Source: a virus
Length of the DNA: 64,000 nt
Virus record (IMG/VR): IMGVR_UViG_3300037225_000815
Coordinates: 1 to 64,000 of that record
Direction: 5' to 3' (one strand)
Part shown: in pieces, positions 18,872-28,386 of the stretch
Position numbering within the stretch: the stretch's first letter is position 1
Layout of the letters: each line of letters opens with the position of its first letter
Position numbers and translations under genes: made by a program
The notes under the pieces: generated by a model
Database searches by the model: none
The model's input: the letters and a program-made list of their open reading frames with translations, nothing else
What the model was told of the DNA's origin: nothing

Positions 18872-20618
18872 ATCTTCCTCTCCTTGATCTAATGCTCTCG
18901 AAATTGAGCGATCGTGATACAACATTCATCCGCTTCACCGGCGAGTTGGACAATAATGCGCTTATGCTCCTGGTCGGAACGGGATTCCTCGGCTGTACTG
19001 ATGTTGCCAGATCCCTTGCCCGTTGTATCACTTCATGGCTGACGGTGACCGCTGTGGTATTTGGAAGCAGGTCAAACAGGTTATTGAGATGCAAGATCTC
19101 CGTCACATATGCATATATGGCGAACATGAGAGCGTCCAGATCATGGTCGCTCTTGCATGCATATATCTCCCTGCCACTGGCATTGATCTTCTCGACATAA
19201 TAGTTCCTCATCTGGTCACCCATACTGAGGTCATTAGTATCGATCTGCTTCTTGTCATTGCTCATAAACTCTTCCATGGGAAGTGTAAGTATGCCCTGTT
19301 CGACGGTCCTGACTGCCGACTTGACCACGAAGCTCTTCACGTAGGTCTGCCTTTCCTCCATGGTTAGTGGGTCCAGGATGGTTATCATACCTCCTGTTTC
19401 CACCGGGACAATCTTCTTCCCGATAGGGTCCATCGGGTTCCGGACAGTCAATAGCCTTAGTTCCTCTATCTGCATGTCGCCATGGCCGACATCGACAGCG
19501 ATATGACTAGGGTTGAACCACCTGTCCAGGTCCCGGATCTTGGCGATTGCCTCATGCTGGGCGAACTCCGATTTGGGAATCCTCTCCTTATGGACTATGC
19601 ATATCTTGTTCGTCTCATCTACCGTGATAGCAACTATCCTGGTACCTTTGGTGTTGTTCCAGTCCACTCCTACCAGACGGTACTTGGCCCCGGCCATGAG
19701 CGTAGCCTGGTCCTGGTATGAGTAATTCCGCATCTGCTGTCCTTCCTTGATTATCTTGGAATGGACCTTCTCTATCATGTCGATGTCCGATGTCCTGAAG
19801 ACACCAGCTTCGTTGCTTCCCCATTCTGCCAGGTATTCGTGCTCCCTGGATGAACGGTCCAACCTCATGATCCTGGCTTCCATCTCCTCGTTCAATGAAG
19901 GATTGACCTTGTAGGTATAATGATAGGTATTGTACCGTCCCGAATACCATTCCTTGTAGAATGGCCCTACCCGTCCAGTAGGCGTGGAGCTCATCCAAAT
20001 GCTGGGAAACTTATAGGACGAGATGACCGGCATGACATCGTCGGTCATTGTAACATCGTCAATGTAGTCGGCCTCGTCTATGAACAGGTCGGATGCGGAC
20101 TGACCTCGTATGGAGGAACCACCGGCTATGGCTGTTGCCTTGGCCGCAGTATATCCCTCAATAATGGATCCATTGGTGAAGATTGCCGCCATAGGATGCG
20201 TGGAGGTGATCTTGACCTTCATCCTCCTGACTGTGATATCGGCGTTGGCTATAAGTGTCTTGATCTTGCCGAAGATATTCTTGACCTGTGATTCCCTTGG
20301 AGTTGTTACTATGATCTTCGATCCCGGGACGCAGATTGCTTTCCAGATGGCCATTGCCGCCAGTAGCAATGTCTTGCCTATCTGACGGCTCATCCTGAGT
20401 ATCTTGAAGCGGGAATGGTCATCAGTGATCTCGAGCTGGTAATCCCTGACCTTGAACGGCATGGTTGGGTTATTGGGATCCTTCAGGTTGGCCTCTATCC
20501 ATACAGATGGATATGATGCGTATGTTGCCTGTAGGTATACACTATCAGGAACCTGGCCGTGTATCTCATCCAGCTCCTCTACTGTGAGCTGCTGTATTTC
20601 TTCTTGCCCTGCTAGCAT
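18861..20618 (-). CDS. terL: Terminase large subunit
   Basis: 585 residues, ATG 20618, RBS GGAG. The ATPase half shows a Walker A-like MSRQIGKT near residue 79, Walker B DLFIDEAD near 185 and the coupling motif MSSTPTGR. The nuclease half has the RNase H-type acidic residues: VGVDWNN, IAVDVGHG and KSDHDLDALMFAIY. It is the motor that cuts and packages concatemeric DNA into the prohead through the portal. No small terminase gene is recognisable beside it. Confidence 0.93.
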   Translation of the reverse strand: MLAGQEEIQQLTVEELDEIHGQVPDSVYLQATYASYPSVWIEANLKDPNNPTMPFKVRDYQLEITDDHSRFKILRMSRQIGKTLLLAAMAIWKAICVPGSKIIVTTPRESQVKNIFGKIKTLIANADITVRRMKVKITSTHPMAAIFTNGSIIEGYTAAKATAIAGGSSIRGQSASDLFIDEADYIDDVTMTDDVMPVISSYKFPSIWMSSTPTGRVGPFYKEWYSGRYNTYHYTYKVNPSLNEEMEARIMRLDRSSREHEYLAEWGSNEAGVFRTSDIDMIEKVHSKIIKEGQQMRNYSYQDQATLMAGAKYRLVGVDWNNTKGTRIVAITVDETNKICIVHKERIPKSEFAQHEAIAKIRDLDRWFNPSHIAVDVGHGDMQIEELRLLTVRNPMDPIGKKIVPVETGGMITILDPLTMEERQTYVKSFVVKSAVRTVEQGILTLPMEEFMSNDKKQIDTNDLSMGDQMRNYYVEKINASGREIYACKSDHDLDALMFAIYAYVTEILHLNNLFDLLPNTTAVTVSHEVIQRARDLATSVQPRNPVPTRSISALLSNSPVKRMNVVSRSLNFESIRSRRGRYGR

Positions 20619-20629
20619 CTTGTCTCCAT

Positions 20630-21391
20630 TTACATGTTCTTGACTGCTGCCAGATCCGCCTTCAAAGTGGCTATATCGAACCCTTCAGGACTCTTCCCGG
20701 CAACACTGAGGAAGTCGGAAGACAGTGGGATCCAAGCCTCATCGTTGTATTCCATGTAGAATTCGTAGGACATCTTCTGGACCTGCCCCCATGTGATGCA
20801 ATAGATCCAGTCCTGGTCGTAGCCTACGATGGGAACATAATGTCCACCGTCGCTCTTGGCGCCTTCCACAACGGTCCAAGGCAGGCCTTTGTTAACCTGG
20901 TCCATGGCGCTATCAGGGAAGTCAATCCCTATGCCAACGGCGTCGAACAGCATTACGGCCATCTTGAGCTCGTCGATATTCTGGGGTTTGATCTGCAGGT
21001 AGGCGCTCAGTTTGTGTACAATCCCAGAGGCATCTACTAACCCAGTCCTCTGGCGATATCCCATGGCGTCACGGACTATGGTTCCGTTGTCGCTATTGGG
21101 ATCGTCCGGGTTGTAACCAGCGACATCATGATATGCCTTGATGATGCTGCTATCCGGAAAGTTCACCGGTTTGGAGACTTCAGCGTTCCACATGATATGC
21201 TCATGTGCGGCACCGGCCCACACGCAGTCTCCCAGCTGATCGTTCAGTGCCATTCCCCAGTCTCCCTTGTATGCAAGATATGGGGTTGAGACTGGCTGTA
21301 TGTCTGGGAGCTTTGCCCGGCTCATGTATGTCATCATCTTGAGATCCCGGTGATCCGCTACGAACGCTTTCTTGCCTAGTTTGAATTTCAT
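20630..21391 (-). CDS. Papain-like cysteine peptidase family protein
   Basis: 253 residues, ATG 21391, RBS TAGGAGG, which includes the stop codon of the endonuclease gene upstream. LGDCVWAGAAHEHI places a candidate nucleophile Cys at residue 56. GGHYVPIVGYD gives a His at 184, followed by CITWGQ at about 198-203 in the place of the papain NSWG motif. No signal peptide is seen. Its job may be cleavage of a virion or host protein or of a peptide crosslink. It is unusual to find this directly upstream of terL. Confidence 0.65.
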   Translation of the reverse strand: MKFKLGKKAFVADHRDLKMMTYMSRAKLPDIQPVSTPYLAYKGDWGMALNDQLGDCVWAGAAHEHIMWNAEVSKPVNFPDSSIIKAYHDVAGYNPDDPNSDNGTIVRDAMGYRQRTGLVDASGIVHKLSAYLQIKPQNIDELKMAVMLFDAVGIGIDFPDSAMDQVNKGLPWTVVEGAKSDGGHYVPIVGYDQDWIYCITWGQVQKMSYEFYMEYNDEAWIPLSSDFLSVAGKSPEGFDIATLKADLAAVKNM

Positions 21392-21400
21392 GTTAGCCTC

Positions 21401-22117
21401 CTATTGCGCCATAAGTTCGGCGTCTTCGGTCTTTGATTTGACATATTCGAATCTGTAACCATGTGTCTGTGACATTATACCATTGGTTACTTTGGGAACA
21501 GAACTATGAGGTAAGCCTAATACTCTTGCCGCTTCTCTGGCAGATTCATAGATCTTTCCATCATTCAAGCATCTGACCGGTTTAGATCTATATTCCTTAA
21601 TGACTGTCAACATATGTGTTCTAAGCTCTGCTTGATGGTTCTTACACCATTCTTGCAATATCTTAGTCTGATATGGTTGTGTAACCAATCTAGCCCGTCT
21701 CATCTTCTCACTATTCTTCAGACCATTAGATACATTCTTCCTCTGTTCTTCGGTGAACTTATAACCAGTAGTATTAGTTGCAGTTGGCGCAGTATTGAAC
21801 CCTTGTTTGTATGCATCAAATGCATCAATATGAAACTGCTCCCTTTCCTGAAGAGAGAGTTTGTCGCATAGTTCTACTATAGAGAACTCCAGATTCTGTG
21901 GACCATACTTGTTGACAAATGCTTGCAAATGTGCATTATGATGAGTGCCATACGATAACTTACGGCAATGTCCGGCATAACGTTTATCTATGTTAACCGA
22001 ACTTCCTATGTAGACCCGTGAATCGATCTTACTCGCGATCTTGTAGATTCCAGAAGCCTTCCGGAGATCTCCCTTAATAGGAATGTAAGTGTCAGTTAGA
22101 CGTTTGAAATATCTCAT
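21401..22117 (-). CDS. GIY-YIG homing endonuclease with NUMOD domains
   Basis: 238 residues, ATG 22117, RBS GAGGT. The catalytic domain is at residues about 20-105: SGIYKIASKIDSRVYIGSS gives GIY and YIG, Arg and His follow (KRYAGHC), and the metal-binding Glu lies in SLQEREQFHID. A NUMOD3-like stretch (TGYKFTEEQRKNVSNGLKNS) and a C-terminal NUMOD1-like helix-turn-helix (YESAREAARVLGLPHSSVPK) would read the DNA. The gene is clearly more AT-rich than its neighbours, as expected for a mobile element. It appears free-standing between the peptidase and a virion gene. Confidence 0.9.
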   Translation of the reverse strand: MRYFKRLTDTYIPIKGDLRKASGIYKIASKIDSRVYIGSSVNIDKRYAGHCRKLSYGTHHNAHLQAFVNKYGPQNLEFSIVELCDKLSLQEREQFHIDAFDAYKQGFNTAPTATNTTGYKFTEEQRKNVSNGLKNSEKMRRARLVTQPYQTKILQEWCKNHQAELRTHMLTVIKEYRSKPVRCLNDGKIYESAREAARVLGLPHSSVPKVTNGIMSQTHGYRFEYVKSKTEDAELMAQ

Positions 22118-22123
22118 ATTACC

Positions 22124-24097
22124 TCATTGTGAAAGGAGTTCGGCCTCACGGCCCAAGTACATACGTGCATTTAGACCAGCGTTGCTGATGGCAGCGATCG
22201 CCCGTGTCCGTTCTGTGTTAGCCTGCTCGCTTTCGAATGCCCGGCCAGTTCCGAATTGGACCCTTGTTATGCTGTTCAGGGATGATGCTATCTCGGATGC
22301 CGCGCGAATACCGGTGGTGACTGTAGCCTTGATTGCCTGTGCGCCCAAAGTTATGACCGTCCCAGCCCATATCAGATTGGTCAGGGTACCGGTCGCGATC
22401 ATGCCCTCGATCTTCCTGGCGTTGAACATCCCTCCGATTCCTTTAGTAATGAGGTTCTTTGTTGCAGTCTTCCCAAATGCCGCTTCTCCTATTGCTCCGC
22501 CTCTCACTGGAACTTTCAGCTCACCCTTGGCTATTCCAGTTATGGTCGAGCCCATGGCTGCCTTATCCAAGGTCTGTGCGCGCATGATATCACCAATAAG
22601 CGTCTCTGTTCCGGATGCCCGCCACCCCCCTTTCAGCCTGGCGGCAATCGATCTGTATATCATTCCCTTGTTTGCTCCACCAAGAAGGCCACCGAACACT
22701 CCGCCGGCGATTGCGCGCTGGGCCAGGATGGATCCAAGTTCCTTCTTTGTAAGGGCCTCTATGAGGGGAGCATTCAATCCCTGGGTCCCTTCAACTGCCG
22801 AGGCTATCTCTTCTGGGTTGATCGACAAAGCCTGTTTCCGGAGCGCCTTCCTTCCTCGCCGTTTGATGGTCGTGTTTGCACGTGAGAATAGCGCCGACCT
22901 TTCTGCAGCTGCCGAAGCCTTGCTCAATCCTTTCACGTCTATACCATACAAGTCCTTGATCATCTCCGGATCCAGCTTGACATGGGAGAAAGTGTCAGTT
23001 ACGTGGGCACGTATCTGTTCTTCAAGGACCATTGGACTTCTTGATGCCCTGAGATAATCGGATCTCGCTGTCGAATACAGCTTCCTGGCATTGCCCATGG
23101 CTATACGGGATTCGTTCCTTTCGAATGCCGTTCCGCTCCGGTAATGCTTGTAGTCCCGTTGTGTCTCCTCGAAATATGCCTTCGCCCTGGTAAGGTCTGT
23201 TGCCTCCGGAATTGTTGCTGGTGCCCTGTGTCGTACCAGGTCGTCCACGTGGGTCACGTACTTCTCGAGCTGCTCATTCAGTGCCTTGTTGGCGGTGCCT
23301 GTGTATTCGGCGCCCATTGCAATACGCTTTCCCTTGGGGCCTCCAGTCACGCTGGTCCTGACAAGTGACTCATTGCCGAAGCCCGTGAAGAGATATCCGC
23401 CTGTTCCGTGGGCCCACTTCTCAAGCTTGCCGGCAAGTTTCTCTGTCTTTGCGAACTGCCGGAGGAGGCCTGATACTCCGCCGCCACGTCCGAAGAGGAG
23501 AGTTCCCATGAACGCTCCACCGACCGCACCCTGGGCTATTCCAGATAGGTCCTCGCCCCGGTTATATGCTGCCGTCGCTCCGAACATCGCTCCCATGAAG
23601 AGACCCGGCATGTCGCTGCCACTTCCCATCGTCCGGACTGTCCCTTTCCTTATCCTGCGGGCGAATTCTTTCCTTCCACCTGCCATCTCAACTTTCTGTT
23701 TGATGGTGGCGTTTAGAGGCGTGAGGGGATGGCCTTCCAGCGGCTCTATCATGCTCTTGAGAGTGGACATTCCCCCAGGTTGTATTACCTGTCCTCTGAC
23801 ACCCCGGGAGCCGCCAATAAGTGGAGCGAACAGCGGAGTTGCGCCGCGGCCGAACGGCGTCCATCCTTCCTTGAGAGATGTTCCATAGACGACGTCGCTC
23901 TTCATCGCGGACCGGCGTAGGATTATGGAAGATTCACTGAGGAATTTGATCGGATGGGCATATGGGTTGAGCGGATCTATTACGTTGGTGCGCAGCGCGT
24001 CGGCTACTGTCTTGATTGGCGACTGGTGAAGCAGATAGCTTTCATCATCGTCGGTTGCCTGGTTGTATAACTCGTCGGGGGAAGGATAGTTCGGCAT
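22124..24097 (-). CDS. Gly/Ala-rich putative internal virion protein
   Basis: 657 residues, ATG 24097, RBS AAGGAAG. It has repeated Gly- and Ala-rich hydrophobic stretches around residues 165-205 (MPGLFMGAMFGATAAY, GAVGGAFMGTLLFG), 435-455 and 555-580, separated by basic helical parts. Such glycine-zipper segments are typical of proteins inserted into membranes during DNA entry, and of tape-measure-like proteins. No enzymatic motif is recognised. It forms one block with the three genes upstream, which share the same composition. Confidence 0.5.
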   Translation of the reverse strand: MPNYPSPDELYNQATDDDESYLLHQSPIKTVADALRTNVIDPLNPYAHPIKFLSESSIILRRSAMKSDVVYGTSLKEGWTPFGRGATPLFAPLIGGSRGVRGQVIQPGGMSTLKSMIEPLEGHPLTPLNATIKQKVEMAGGRKEFARRIRKGTVRTMGSGSDMPGLFMGAMFGATAAYNRGEDLSGIAQGAVGGAFMGTLLFGRGGGVSGLLRQFAKTEKLAGKLEKWAHGTGGYLFTGFGNESLVRTSVTGGPKGKRIAMGAEYTGTANKALNEQLEKYVTHVDDLVRHRAPATIPEATDLTRAKAYFEETQRDYKHYRSGTAFERNESRIAMGNARKLYSTARSDYLRASRSPMVLEEQIRAHVTDTFSHVKLDPEMIKDLYGIDVKGLSKASAAAERSALFSRANTTIKRRGRKALRKQALSINPEEIASAVEGTQGLNAPLIEALTKKELGSILAQRAIAGGVFGGLLGGANKGMIYRSIAARLKGGWRASGTETLIGDIMRAQTLDKAAMGSTITGIAKGELKVPVRGGAIGEAAFGKTATKNLITKGIGGMFNARKIEGMIATGTLTNLIWAGTVITLGAQAIKATVTTGIRAASEIASSLNSITRVQFGTGRAFESEQANTERTRAIAAISNAGLNARMYLGREAELLSQ

Positions 24098-24106
24098 CTT
24101 GCTTCC

Positions 24107-24385
24107 TTATTCTCCGGAGCGTCTCCGGCGGTACATGGATTGGACCAACCCGTCAGTGTTCATGTTGTTGGAGTCGAGGCCTCGCTTCCCATATCCCATG
24201 GAGGGAGCGTTGGTTGCGGACATCGCCAGCTTTCCCAGCTTTCCTGCCCCTCGGAGGGCATGGAACGCGATGGCCGGCGCGCTCAAAGTGGTAGCCATGG
24301 TCACGCTTCCAAGGAAGCCGTCAAGGCTCGACAGTTTGAGGCTCTTGCCGAATGTTCCTGATCTCACTATTCCATTTGCATTCAT
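24107..24385 (-). CDS. Small Ala-rich virion-region protein
   Basis: 92 residues, ATG 24385, overlapping the upstream stop as ATGA. A moderately hydrophobic middle (FLGSVTMATTLSAPAIAFHA) and a basic C-terminus (MYRRRRSGE). Composition resembles that of the neighbouring 24382-24660 and 22124-24097 products, suggesting the three act together, but the function is unknown. Confidence 0.5.
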   Translation of the reverse strand: MNANGIVRSGTFGKSLKLSSLDGFLGSVTMATTLSAPAIAFHALRGAGKLGKLAMSATNAPSMGYGKRGLDSNNMNTDGLVQSMYRRRRSGE

Positions 24386-24660
24386 ATTGGTGTCCCTATG
24401 AATATGTTCCTCTGACCTTTCCTATTCTTGAACGGGCTGCGTCCACTTGCCATCCTGGCACCGTAAGTCGCGACGTTGACGCCCATGTAGAGGCTAAGTG
24501 AAGCCGTGGCCACCTTCTGCATCACCCGGGGATCCCGGAGATTGCCGCCGATAAGGCTGTTGCCAAGAGTCTTGACGTTTCCCACGTGCTTCCCGAGGAA
24601 CTTCATGGCGGTTGATCCGATAGTCTCAGCCGTCCTTGCTATCCTGCCGGTTCCTATCAT
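24382..24660 (-). CDS. Small basic virion-region protein
   Basis: 92 residues, ATG 24660 behind AAAGAGG. One weakly hydrophobic helix (VATASLSLYMGVNVATYGAR) and basic ends. It is the first gene after a sigma70-like promoter and is translationally coupled to the next gene. Family not recognised. Confidence 0.5.
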   Translation of the reverse strand: MIGTGRIARTAETIGSTAMKFLGKHVGNVKTLGNSLIGGNLRDPRVMQKVATASLSLYMGVNVATYGARMASGRSPFKNRKGQRNIFIGTPI

Positions 24661-24678
24661 AATGCACCTCTTTCAGAT

Positions 24679-24707
24679 ATTATAGGTACAATGTCCAGTC
24701 ACATCAA
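24679..24707 (-). promoter_or_regulatory. Sigma70-like promoter
   Basis: -35 TTGATG at 24707-24702, 17-base spacer, -10 TATAAT at 24684-24679 (minus strand). It overlaps the stop of the 1226-aa gene and would drive the 24660-22124 genes. Confidence 0.5.
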
Positions 24708-27700
24708 CGGTAACTGGGGACGAACGGGATTGGGTCGTAGGCGCTGGTCTCTCCGCCGATCGGGTGCCGGCGGTGGGCCTGGCTATACGATGCCGAGAAC
24801 GTGGTCTGATGTATTGATAGCGCCTGGTCCCTGGAATGTAATTCAGCCATCCTATGAGCCTGTTTGGTGTTCCTAGCGGGCAGTTGATTGGGGTATGGGT
24901 GCGCCAGCTTTGGTGTAGTGCGGTAGAATGGAGGATGTACCCTGATGGTCTGGCCGGCTTCGCCACCGGCCGCAGTGATAGTTGCGGCTATGGCCGATTC
25001 TCCTTCAGTTCCTCGTATCGCCGGAGATGTTCCCATGTATATGAACGAGTCCAACGGTGACCTGGTACCGTTGTAGGAGAGGATCCTGGTATTCGCCTCA
25101 TGCAAAGCTGGCGAGGAAGTATGTGCAACGAAGGGTTGTCCAGGTGGCTGTTCTCCACCTATGAACGCCTTCACTTTCTTGGTGACTGGCCCGAACTCCG
25201 ACCGGGCCAGCTGTTTCCTGTACTTGGCAGCTGCCTTACCCATGTCGCCCGGGGTAATTACATCCTCGGCGGTCTTTACTATGACCCTCTCGCTTGTGGC
25301 AGATGGTGGAGGCATAAGCATGGCAGCTTTGAAGTTCTCACCGGACTGGTAGATGTCTCCCTTGGGAACTGTTGCAGAAGTGATATCTATGATCCTCCGT
25401 TCGGGTAGCGCGGAATCAGGATGTGGTGTTACTGTCGGTACGACTTCCCTTGCAAGCTTCCTTCCGTATGCGACTTTCCTTGCCTGATCGGACATATCCC
25501 TCATTTCCTTGGCACTTACCTGTGTATCGGCCCTGCCGACTGCTACGGCCATGTCAAGTATCCGTTCAGCCTGTCCCCGTATATGCGCCTTGGAAACGTC
25601 CTTAGCCGTGGCGGATTCCATAGGAGATCTCATTGGAGTTGCAGTCGTTGTTACTCGATCGGCTGCTCCCCGCTCTCCTCCCATGAACCATTGTCCTCCG
25701 GAGACATTCCTATAAGCTTGTCCAAGCGACGGAGTCGTGTTCGATTCCTTCATCCGCCGGGCAAGAGCCTTACCCTTGGCGACATCCTCACCTGCATGAG
25801 CTATGAGATTGGTCTGGCCAGTATGCATATCACTCAATGTCGAGGTAACGGAGAATATGTCCTCCCTTGCCTGGTTCCATCTAACGTCGCTACCGACCAG
25901 CTTCCCTATGGCTTCTAGGTCGTTGGCCCATCCTGATCCGAAGTCGGTGATCTTCTGTCTGTTGCCCATGCGCATCTGGCTTGTATCTGGCAGGCCATCC
26001 ATGTCGGAGTTCCTGGCGTTCCGGAGGAGCTCGCGCAATTTCTGGTGGCGCCGCTCCTTGAACCTAGGATCATTCCTCACCTTGTTTGGATTATAGGGAT
26101 CGATCTGTATGTTCGGATCGTACTGGCCATGGGAAAGTCCCAGCAATAATCCTCCAGCCATTCCCAATCCTGTCAGCTTTGCCACACCAGTCAGCTTACC
26201 ATCCTTCAGGAATATGCTGCCGAGGCTTCTCAATGCCGCCTTACCGAGCTCCCGCTTGCCGCCCCTTTTGGCCACTGCGGCACCAAGGTATGCCTTGGTG
26301 TTCTTGGTAACACTTCCAAAGAATCCCGTATGGATCGTATCGCGGTATGCTTCCTTGAACTTCTTGTAGTCGGCCAATATGTCATCGTAATTGACGTTGG
26401 TCGAGCCAGTCTCCTTAAGAGCTGACCTGACCTTGGCGACATATGCTCCATAGATGGGCTTGGCAACTATCTTCGCCAGCCGCCGGTCCAATGTCTTGAG
26501 AACCCCTTTCCCTTCCCCAATGTCCTTGACATCCTGGTTGAGGGATTGCAGGGATCTGACAACCTTCATACTGGACGGTTTCTCGAATATGGAAGTGAAC
26601 AGGTGGCCGACTGCCCTGAATACAGACGGCAGTACACCGTTCTCGAACCTAACCGCGGAACCGAAGTCAGTCATCTGATAGCGCCGCATCATAGTCATGA
26701 ACGAGTTGTGGTTCATCGCCTCCAGCTTGGTATGGTCCCCGCTGAACATCTGCTGGGCTTTCATGGCGGTCCATTTGACTCCGGAAGCAAGGAATGCTCC
26801 GGCCAGGGCCGAACCGACTGTGCCACCGAACGCGTTCTGCATGCCACCGAACGTCTTGTTCATGTCATAACCGATATTGCGTTCAAGTTCCTTGGCGATC
26901 CCTTTCTCCCTGGACGGGAGAGTAGTCTTACGGTTGATGATATCTATGTAGTCCGATTTGGCCTTTCCATACAGGTTCAGCTTGTCGTCCTTCATCATCT
27001 TCTCGGCTGCGATCTCCCGGAAGATGGCGAACCGAGTCTTGGCTTCTACTGACATGGCTGATGCATATGATGGATCGAATATTCCCTTCCTCTCATCGTC
27101 GATCAGCTGCATAGTCTTGGCCAGTTTCCTGGTAGTATCGATGGTCATGGCGTTATCCGCCATGCCATAGTGCTGTTCAGACATCCTCTTCTGACCATGG
27201 ACGAAGTTCATGGCGTTATGCATGCTCTCAAGGTTCATGCCGCCCATGAACATGGATCCTGGACCCTTGTTCATCTCAGTGAATATGTCCTGCGTAACCT
27301 TGTCAGCCAGACCGATCTTCTTGACTGTAGATGGGTTCATGTAACCAAGGGAGTTGGCAAATGCCATGCCATGCTCGGGGAACATTTGCTGCATCATCAG
27401 CATCTGTGCTCCGCGCGCGTCATGCAACGGTTCCTTGGCTCCCAATACGCTTGTTTCGTGCTCGGAGTTGTAGGCGAAGAAGAGCGCCGTACCGCGCTGG
27501 GCATCGGCATACCGGTTGTACACCACCGAGGAAGTCGTGTTCTTGTCGCCGACTATGCCTATCATCCTCTTGTTGTCCAGCTGCATCCAACCTACACCGG
27601 CGCCGAACGCTGTATCCCCCGACTTGTCTACAGACTTCAGGAGATACATATCATGGAGGTGTTCCAGGAATTCCTTGTGATCATACGCCTTGCCGGTCTT

Positions 27701-28384
27701 CATAGCCTGGTCATCAGCGCCCTTAAGCTGGCGGGATAGGCCGATGAAATACTCCTGATGGGACTTGAGCTTCATCAGTTCTTCTTCTGTTTCCTTGGTT
27801 CCCATCCTCCCATGCCGTTTGAGATATCTAGCGGTGTTATGTGCAGCGGCACCGAGCAGTCCTGAGAACTTCTGTATTCGGCGGTCATATCCAGCGTCTG
27901 CCAGAAGCCCCGGCATGCCGGTGTTCGGATCGCCTCCCATATTGTGGGTGAAGAAGAGCTCTACAGATGACGGCTTGTACCGGTCAGGCATGCCCGGCAG
28001 AGTACCATCCGTGGCGGTGACGCCCATGGTGATTGCAGAATTGAGCTTGTCCTTCCGTATGGCAGATTCGACATCTATGAATAATGCTGTCTTTCTGGGA
28101 GATGATTGGTCCGCCCCGGATGCCCCGACCAGGCCCTTGAGGGTATTGTACGCAACCGCCTTGTTGGTCAGGTAGTTATTACGTTCGGCGTCGGTCATCG
28201 GCTGCTCATGTATGAGCGCGTACTTTATCGCACCGTCATTGCTGGAATGGGGTACTAGGCTGCTGAGATCGACCCACGTGTCTGTGGCTGTCTTCCTATA
28301 GTAGACATCCTCGCCTTTCATGTCCCGTGACTTGATGATTGTCCCTATTGGCTTGGTAAGTTCTAGGGGATTTGAGGAGGCCAT
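24704..28384 (-). CDS. Very large hypothetical virion protein
   Basis: 1226 residues, ATG 28384, RBS GAAGG with two bases between the upstream stop and this ATG. Residues about 95-260 begin with ALFIDVES and contain HNTARYLKRHG, a weak resemblance to DnaQ-type exonuclease folds (acidic D-x-E start) that I cannot confirm. The middle has glycine-rich membrane-like stretches (FGGTVGSALAGAFLASGVKW, LTGLGMAGGLLLGLSHGQYD). The C-terminal 350 residues are low-complexity and Pro-rich. Size and context suit an internal, tail-lumen or tape-measure-like protein delivered with DNA. Confidence 0.5.
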   Translation of the reverse strand: MASSNPLELTKPIGTIIKSRDMKGEDVYYRKTATDTWVDLSSLVPHSSNDGAIKYALIHEQPMTDAERNNYLTNKAVAYNTLKGLVGASGADQSSPRKTALFIDVESAIRKDKLNSAITMGVTATDGTLPGMPDRYKPSSVELFFTHNMGGDPNTGMPGLLADAGYDRRIQKFSGLLGAAAHNTARYLKRHGRMGTKETEEELMKLKSHQEYFIGLSRQLKGADDQAMKTGKAYDHKEFLEHLHDMYLLKSVDKSGDTAFGAGVGWMQLDNKRMIGIVGDKNTTSSVVYNRYADAQRGTALFFAYNSEHETSVLGAKEPLHDARGAQMLMMQQMFPEHGMAFANSLGYMNPSTVKKIGLADKVTQDIFTEMNKGPGSMFMGGMNLESMHNAMNFVHGQKRMSEQHYGMADNAMTIDTTRKLAKTMQLIDDERKGIFDPSYASAMSVEAKTRFAIFREIAAEKMMKDDKLNLYGKAKSDYIDIINRKTTLPSREKGIAKELERNIGYDMNKTFGGMQNAFGGTVGSALAGAFLASGVKWTAMKAQQMFSGDHTKLEAMNHNSFMTMMRRYQMTDFGSAVRFENGVLPSVFRAVGHLFTSIFEKPSSMKVVRSLQSLNQDVKDIGEGKGVLKTLDRRLAKIVAKPIYGAYVAKVRSALKETGSTNVNYDDILADYKKFKEAYRDTIHTGFFGSVTKNTKAYLGAAVAKRGGKRELGKAALRSLGSIFLKDGKLTGVAKLTGLGMAGGLLLGLSHGQYDPNIQIDPYNPNKVRNDPRFKERRHQKLRELLRNARNSDMDGLPDTSQMRMGNRQKITDFGSGWANDLEAIGKLVGSDVRWNQAREDIFSVTSTLSDMHTGQTNLIAHAGEDVAKGKALARRMKESNTTPSLGQAYRNVSGGQWFMGGERGAADRVTTTATPMRSPMESATAKDVSKAHIRGQAERILDMAVAVGRADTQVSAKEMRDMSDQARKVAYGRKLAREVVPTVTPHPDSALPERRIIDITSATVPKGDIYQSGENFKAAMLMPPPSATSERVIVKTAEDVITPGDMGKAAAKYRKQLARSEFGPVTKKVKAFIGGEQPPGQPFVAHTSSPALHEANTRILSYNGTRSPLDSFIYMGTSPAIRGTEGESAIAATITAAGGEAGQTIRVHPPFYRTTPKLAHPYPNQLPARNTKQAHRMAELHSRDQALSIHQTTFSASYSQAHRRHPIGGETSAYDPIPFVPSYR

Positions 28385-28386
28385 GG

